Assembly: GCA_964634605.1 (NCBI GenBank)
Contig: CAZWLJ010000067.1
Coordinates: forward strand, 1 to 9,623
Source: UPXZ01 sp964634605
GTDB taxonomy: Bacteria > Bacteroidota > Bacteroidia > Bacteroidales > Paludibacteraceae
Direction of reading: 5' to 3'
Length of the DNA stretch: 9,623 bases
Of this stretch, positions 5,513-9,623 are shown one piece after another. A program made the translations under genes and the position numbers. The notes under the pieces were generated by a model, which did not search any database, had not been told where the DNA came from, and worked only from the letters and a program-made list of their open reading frames with translations. The first letter of the stretch is position 1; every line of letters starts with the position of its first letter.

Positions 5513-5612
5513 NNNNNNNNNNNNNNNNNNNNNNNNNNNNNNNNNNNNNNNNNNNNNNNNNNNNNNNNNNNNNNNNNNNNNNNNNNNNNNNNNNNNNNNN
5601 NNNNNNNNNNNN
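5513..5612. other. Assembly gap of 100 Ns
   Basis: Exactly 100 undetermined bases, a conventional filler length, so the true size is unknown. The gap starts 23 nt after the inverted A2 hairpin, where the next TTCATTTGTAG box (reverse orientation) is expected, and ends two bases before a B hairpin. Repeat collapse is the likely cause. Confidence 0.95.
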
Positions 5613-5614
5613 AT

Positions 5615-5752
5615 GTCGCTGCTAACGCAGCTTTGCATGTTTTGAAATGGCATTGATTTATTAATGAAAAAAGGTGCATAGCACCTGTTCATTTGTAGCC
5701 AACAAATATAATATGTATGTGAGGTGCGTAGCACCGTTTCAGGAATTTCGAA
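5615..5752 (+). repeat. Partial repeat unit after the gap, with an A1-A2 pair
   Basis: A B hairpin (5615-5631), A1 ending in T (5672-5686), the box TTCATTTGTAG, a 23-nt spacer and A2 (5722-5736) follow the 211-bp unit up to TTTCGAA at 5752, where similarity stops. The 50-bp pair spacing is again kept. The remaining 5753-5956 holds only a short palindrome and AT-rich leader sequence; I see no other gene there. Confidence 0.9.
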
Positions 5753-5906
5753 GCTGCAAAATCAATTCTATTTATCACATGAAACGAACATGAACCAACG
5801 ATCAACGTAGTTAATACGGATATTCATCAATGACAATGAATTGAAAATCAACGAGACAATTAAAAAAAGAAACTATTTTGGGTTAAAATCTGACATGCGA
5901 AACTTG

Positions 5907-5922
5907 TTCCGATGTATCGGAA
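5907..5922. promoter_or_regulatory. Candidate operator palindrome upstream of the GH92 gene
   Basis: TTCCGATGTATCGGAA has perfect 7-bp arms around a 2-bp centre and lies 34 bp before the GH92 start codon. It could be a regulator site or a short leader hairpin. It is unrelated to the A and B hairpins. No clear TAnnTTTG promoter was found beside it; TATTTTG near 5874 is one base short. Confidence 0.35.
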
Positions 5923-5956
5923 TTCCATATAACCTATAAAAAACAATTATTTACAC

Positions 5957-8191
5957 ATGAAATCAACCAAAAACATTTTAATACTCTGTTTATTCTTTTT
6001 TTCGCAATTTGCATTCTCCCAAAACCTGACTGATCTGGTGAATCCGTTCATCGGTTCTGCCAATTACGGAACAACTAATCCGGGGCCGGTAACACCAAAC
6101 GGAATGATGTCAGTGGCACCATTTAATGTAATGGGTTCGAAACTGAATAAATACGACAAGGACTCACAGTGGTGGTCTGCTCCATACTCAAGCGACAACA
6201 GGTATTTTACCGGATTTTCGCATGTGAACCTGAGCGGGGTAGGTTGTCCGGAACTGGGTTCGCTCCTGCTGATGCCAACATGCGGCGATCTGAACGTGAA
6301 TTTTGAAGAGTACGGCAGTGAATATACCGACGATAAAGCTTTGCCGGGATTTTACACCAACCGGCTTACCAAATACAACATAAAAACGGAAGTTTCGGCT
6401 ACAACACGTACCAGCATTGCCCGATTTACTTTCCCCGAAGGGCAGGCTAATATACTGATGAATCTGGGTGAAGGGCTTACCAACGAAAGCGGAGCCTGGA
6501 TGCGTCGCGTAAGCGATACGGAAATTGAAGGCATGAAGTTGCTCGGCACTTTCTGCTACAATCCGCAGGCAGTTTTCCCTATCTATTTTGTCATGCGGGT
6601 GAATAAAAACCCGGAAACTGCCGGCTACTGGAAAAAACAACGTGCGATGACCGCAGAAGCTGCCTGGGATAACACTGCAAATACCCGGAAGCTTTACTCA
6701 AGATACAGCAGGGATATTGCCGGAGATGATATCGGTGCCTATTTCACGTATCAGGTAGCCGAAGGCGAAACCATAGAAGTGCAAATCGGCGTTTCGTTTG
6801 TGAGCACTGCCAATGCACGCAAAAATCTGGATGCCGAACAAAGCGGATTTGATTTTGAAAAGGTAAAGAATGCGGCACGTGAAAGCTGGGAAAAGGAACT
6901 TTCGCGTGTGAAAGTGGAAGGCGGCACACACGACCAGCAGGTGGTTTTCTACACCGCACTTTACCATGCGCTTATTCATCCGAATATTCTCAACGACGTG
7001 AACGGACAATACCCGGCTATGGAAACCGGCAAGACGCTTACCACATCAACCAACCGTTATACCGTTTATTCACTTTGGGATACGTACCGTAATGTACATC
7101 AGTTACTTACATTGATTTATCCTGAAAAACAAACAGATATGATTCGCTCCATGGTGGATATGTACAAAGAGAGCGGATGGCTGCCCAAATGGGAACTATA
7201 CAGTCGAGAAACACTCACTATGGAGGGCGATCCGGCCATTCCCGTGATTGTGGACAGCTGGATGAAGGGTTTGCGTGATTTTGATGTGAAAACAGCTTAC
7301 GAAGCCATGTATAAATCGGCCACCACTGCCGGTAAGGACAATTTTCTTCGTCCGGATAATGACGATTATTTGAACATGGGCTTTGTGCCGCTTCGCGAAA
7401 AATACGACAATTCCGTTTCGCACGCGCTGGAATATTACATAGCGGATAATGCCCTGTCTAAAATGGCTGCCGCACTCGGCAAAAAGGAGGATGCAGCCCG
7501 GTTTCACGCTCAATCGATGAATTATAAAAAATATTATTCTCCCGAATACGGTGTATTTCGCCCGGTCTTGCCCGACGGAACATTTCTTTCGCCTTTCAAT
7601 CCCAAACAGGGTGAAAACTTCGAGGAAGTTCCCGGTTTTCACGAAGGAAGCTCGTGGAACTACTCCTTTATGGTGCCGCACGATATTCCCGGACTCATAA
7701 AAATGCATGGCGGAAACAGGAAATTCACAAAGAAGCTACAGGAGGTATTTGACGACGGGCATTACGATCCTACCAACGAACCGAATATAGGCTATCCGTA
7801 TCTGTTCAATTACGTAAAAGGGGAGGAATGGCGTACTCAGAAACTGACACGGGAGTTGATCCAAAAGCATTTCAGAAACGTGCCCGGTGGTCTTCCCGGC
7901 AACGATGATACCGGAACTATGTCGGCGTGGGCTGTGTTTACGATGATGGGATTTTATCCGGTTGTGCCCGCAGATCTGAGCTATGCCGTTACATCGCCTG
8001 TTTTTGATAAAATTACCCTTCAACTCGATAAAAAATACTATCCGAATGGTGAACTGGTTATTGAAAAGCGAAAACCGGCACGACACGGAGACTACATCAA
8101 ACAGATTAAAGCAGACGGTAAGAAAATTAAGGGTAATTTTCTGAACCATAGCGATCTGACATCTTCCAAATCCATAATTATTGAATACTGA
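5957..8191 (+). CDS. GH92 exo-alpha-mannosidase, secreted
   Basis: A 744-residue glycoside hydrolase family 92 protein, a calcium-dependent inverting exo-alpha-mannosidase acting on N-glycan or mannan side chains. A signal peptide (residues 1 to about 21, MKSTKN, a hydrophobic core, then SFAFS-type end) lacks a lipobox cysteine, so a periplasmic enzyme is likely. The N-terminal beta-sandwich begins with LVNPFIGS; the catalytic (alpha/alpha)6 part has YSLWDTYRNVHQL (371-383), SGWLPKWE (406-413), EGDPAIPVIVDSW (423-435), FHEGSSWNYSFMVPHD (561-576), NEPNIGYPYLFNY (607-619) and GNDDTGTMSAWAVF (648-661). Glu563 and Asp650/Asp651 are the conserved acidic residues expected in the catalytic centre; exact roles need alignment. 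The NEP motif lacks the His often seen after it in family members, so linkage preference is open. Length is normal. The MFS gene starts 4 bp after the stop, indicating co-transcription. Confidence 0.95.
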   Translation: MKSTKNILILCLFFFSQFAFSQNLTDLVNPFIGSANYGTTNPGPVTPNGMMSVAPFNVMGSKLNKYDKDSQWWSAPYSSDNRYFTGFSHVNLSGVGCPELGSLLLMPTCGDLNVNFEEYGSEYTDDKALPGFYTNRLTKYNIKTEVSATTRTSIARFTFPEGQANILMNLGEGLTNESGAWMRRVSDTEIEGMKLLGTFCYNPQAVFPIYFVMRVNKNPETAGYWKKQRAMTAEAAWDNTANTRKLYSRYSRDIAGDDIGAYFTYQVAEGETIEVQIGVSFVSTANARKNLDAEQSGFDFEKVKNAARESWEKELSRVKVEGGTHDQQVVFYTALYHALIHPNILNDVNGQYPAMETGKTLTTSTNRYTVYSLWDTYRNVHQLLTLIYPEKQTDMIRSMVDMYKESGWLPKWELYSRETLTMEGDPAIPVIVDSWMKGLRDFDVKTAYEAMYKSATTAGKDNFLRPDNDDYLNMGFVPLREKYDNSVSHALEYYIADNALSKMAAALGKKEDAARFHAQSMNYKKYYSPEYGVFRPVLPDGTFLSPFNPKQGENFEEVPGFHEGSSWNYSFMVPHDIPGLIKMHGGNRKFTKKLQEVFDDGHYDPTNEPNIGYPYLFNYVKGEEWRTQKLTRELIQKHFRNVPGGLPGNDDTGTMSAWAVFTMMGFYPVVPADLSYAVTSPVFDKITLQLDKKYYPNGELVIEKRKPARHGDYIKQIKADGKKIKGNFLNHSDLTSSKSIIIEY

Positions 8192-8195
8192 GAAA

Positions 8196-9488
8196 ATGAA
8201 CAATACTCCGGAAACATCCAAAATTCGCAATCCGGTAACCTGGGTTCCAACGGTTTATTTTGCCATGGGATTGCCTTTTGTTATCCTGGCTCAGACATCG
8301 ACTCTGATGTTCAAAAACCTGGGAATCAGTGACACGGAAATCACTTTCTGGACGTCGCTCGTCATGCTTCCCTGGACGCTGAAATTTCTCTGGAGCCCCT
8401 TTCTGGAAATGTTCAGATCGAAAAAGTACTTTGTGGTACTCACTCAGTTAATTTCAGGTATCAGTTTTGCTCTGGTGGCTGTTTCGCTGCCTTTTGACGG
8501 TTTTTTCAGGTACATCATTGCCATTTTTGTAGTGGTGGCATTCAGCGGAGCCACCCACGATGTGGCTACCGACGGAATTTATCTGAATGCGCTCACAGCC
8601 AGGCAACAGGCTATGTATGTGGGCTGGCAGGGGGCTTTCTACAATGCGGCCAAATTTCTTTCGGCAGGAGCATTTGTGGCGCTGGCAGGCGTTCTCGAAA
8701 AAACAATCGGCATTAAAAGCGCCTGGATGGTTGTGTTTGGAATTTTTGCTGCCATCATGATATTATTGTCACTTCTTCATACCCATACGTTGCCACAGGG
8801 TGGAGTTTCAGCCGGAGTGCAAACTTTTGAACAGGTAAAAGCTACGATGAAAGAAGTACTAACAAGTTTCACCCGGAAAAAGCACATTCTTTATTATCTG
8901 TTTTTTATTATTTTGTACCGTTTTGCCGAAGGTTTTGCCATCAAGGTGGTACAATTGTTTCTGAGAGCCGACAGATCAGCAGGCGGACTTGGTCTTGCCA
9001 CCGATACAATCGGACTGATAATAGGGGTAGGAGGGGCAGGAGCGTTTATTTTGGGCTCGATTCTGGGCGGATACGTCATTGCGCATTACGGCCTGAAGAA
9101 AAGTTTATTTGTGCTGTGTCTTGCCTTTAACATTCCGTTTGTGGCTTATGCGCTTTTGGCCGTTTTTCAACCGAATAGTGTAGCAATCATCAGCGCTGCT
9201 GTTATTTTTGAATATTTTGGTTACGGATTTGGTTTTGTGGGACTTACCTATTTCATGATGCAGCAGATTGCACCCGGAAAGTACAACATGGCTCATTACG
9301 CCATTGCTTCCGGCATCATGAATTTAGGGTTTATGCTGCCCGGGCTGGCAAGCGGTTGGTTGAGCGATATGATTGGTTATAAGTCATTCTTTATCTTTGT
9401 TTTGTTTGCCACTATCCCCTCGTTGCTGATTACCTGGTTTGTTCCCTTTACCTATTCCGACAACAAAAAAGAGGAGCCGGTAACCTGA
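8196..9488 (+). CDS. AmpG-like MFS transporter, probable mannosyl-GlcNAc importer
   Basis: A 430-residue inner-membrane protein with about 12 hydrophobic helices, resembling the AmpG/PAT branch of the major facilitator superfamily, whose best-known member imports GlcNAc-anhydromuropeptides. Visible marks are the N-terminal VPTVYFAMGLPFVIL helix, the WSPFLEMF loop between helices 2 and 3, GATHDVATDGIYLNAL (the AmpG-like acidic helix-4 region) and a central cytoplasmic loop near GVSAGVQTFEQVKATMKEV. The ATG at 8196 follows the GH92 stop by 4 bp; an upstream in-frame TTG at 8181 overlaps GH92 and is less likely. Tight coupling to a GH92 gene and nearness to GH130 suggest it imports the Man-beta-1,4-GlcNAc disaccharide left after N-glycan trimming. 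That substrate is an inference from context; a muropeptide or other disaccharide is possible. No terminator is evident before the tRNA-Pro promoter. Confidence 0.88.
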   Translation: MNNTPETSKIRNPVTWVPTVYFAMGLPFVILAQTSTLMFKNLGISDTEITFWTSLVMLPWTLKFLWSPFLEMFRSKKYFVVLTQLISGISFALVAVSLPFDGFFRYIIAIFVVVAFSGATHDVATDGIYLNALTARQQAMYVGWQGAFYNAAKFLSAGAFVALAGVLEKTIGIKSAWMVVFGIFAAIMILLSLLHTHTLPQGGVSAGVQTFEQVKATMKEVLTSFTRKKHILYYLFFIILYRFAEGFAIKVVQLFLRADRSAGGLGLATDTIGLIIGVGGAGAFILGSILGGYVIAHYGLKKSLFVLCLAFNIPFVAYALLAVFQPNSVAIISAAVIFEYFGYGFGFVGLTYFMMQQIAPGKYNMAHYAIASGIMNLGFMLPGLASGWLSDMIGYKSFFIFVLFATIPSLLITWFVPFTYSDNKKEEPVT

Positions 9489-9494
9489 AAAATA

Positions 9495-9526
9495 TTTTGT
9501 TAAATAAAATAATAATACTACCTTTG
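9495..9526 (+). promoter_or_regulatory. Bacteroidota-type promoter of tRNA-Pro
   Basis: TTTTG (9495-9499), a 19-bp spacer and TACCTTTG (9519-9526) fit the consensus TTTG-N19-TAnnTTTG closely. The start site would lie near 9533, about 14 nt before the tRNA. Confidence 0.85.
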
Positions 9527-9546
9527 CACTTCGAAATCAAAGTCGA

Positions 9547-9622
9547 CGGGGTGTAGCTCAGCCCGGTTTAGAGTACTCGTCTGGGGGGCGAGTGGTCGCA
9601 AGTTCGAATCTTGTCACCCCGA
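9547..9622 (+). tRNA. tRNA-Pro (anticodon GGG)
   Basis: A 76-nt tRNA. The acceptor CGGGGTG (9547-9553) pairs with CACCCCG (9615-9621), discriminator A9622. The D stem is GCTC/GAGT. The anticodon stem CTCGT/GCGAG encloses CTGGGGG, giving anticodon GGG for the codon CCC. The T arm is GCAAG-TTCGAAT-CTTGT. The window ends one base after the discriminator, so whether CCA is encoded cannot be seen. Confidence 0.96.
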
Positions 9623-9623
9623 C

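Noticed and set aside
5458..5734. Minus-strand open frames across the run of Ns
   Set aside because: They consist mostly of undetermined bases and repeat DNA and cannot be real genes on this evidence.
4310..5752. CRISPR array
   Set aside because: The repeats are hairpin pairs in 211-bp near-identical units; there are no short equal spacers of unique sequence and no cas genes.
8181..8195. TTG start for the MFS gene
   Set aside because: It would overlap the GH92 stop and add five residues; the ATG at 8196 is normally placed 4 bp after the stop.
7196..8230. Two minus-strand open frames of 170 and 164 codons
   Set aside because: Both are antisense to the GH92 gene and have no protein-family features.

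Overview
The window looks like a chromosomal segment from a member of the Bacteroidota. Four promoters have the phylum's form (a TTTTG-type -33 box about 18-20 bp before TAnnTTTG, or the -7 box alone), Shine-Dalgarno sequences are weak or absent, intergenic DNA is AT-rich, and GdhA, GH130 and GH92 all resemble Bacteroides-type proteins. I cannot place it below phylum with confidence.

Left part (1-2500, minus strand): a nonamer repeat runs into the 3' end of a Bcp-type peroxiredoxin gene. Next come a GlsB/YeaQ-type small membrane protein gene with its own terminator, an intergenic region carrying heptamer repeats, and a hexameric-type glutamate dehydrogenase gene (gdhA) with a good promoter. 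Middle (2570-3200, plus strand): tRNA-Ser(CGA) with a clear promoter and a strong terminator, a 66-residue CxxC...CxxC zinc-ribbon-like protein, and an exactly phased array of 14 degenerate heptamers that ends two bases before the next start codon.

Right part (3203-9488, plus strand): three genes form a plausible N-glycan core utilisation set. They encode a cytoplasmic GH130 enzyme (probably a mannosyl-GlcNAc phosphorylase), a secreted GH92 alpha-mannosidase, and an AmpG-like MFS transporter. A plausible flow is that GH92 trims alpha-mannose in the periplasm, the transporter imports the Man-beta-1,4-GlcNAc core, and GH130 splits it to mannose-1-phosphate and GlcNAc. A second tRNA, tRNA-Pro(GGG), with a near-ideal promoter closes the window.

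The most unusual part is 4212-5752, between the GH130 and GH92 genes. A small HUH/Y1 transposase gene sits in an array of short hairpins, GGTGC(G/A)TAGCACC and its covarying relative GCTGCGTTAGCAGC. Five hairpin pairs are spaced by exactly 50 bp around an invariant TTCATTTGTAG box. Two 211-bp units are tandemly duplicated, and a 19-bp hairpin sequence flanks the transposase in inverted orientation. This is the layout of a REP/BIME array with its REP-associated tyrosine transposase (RAYT), here in a Bacteroidota genome. The assembly breaks (100 Ns) inside this array, right after a 23-nt spacer and where the next box is expected.
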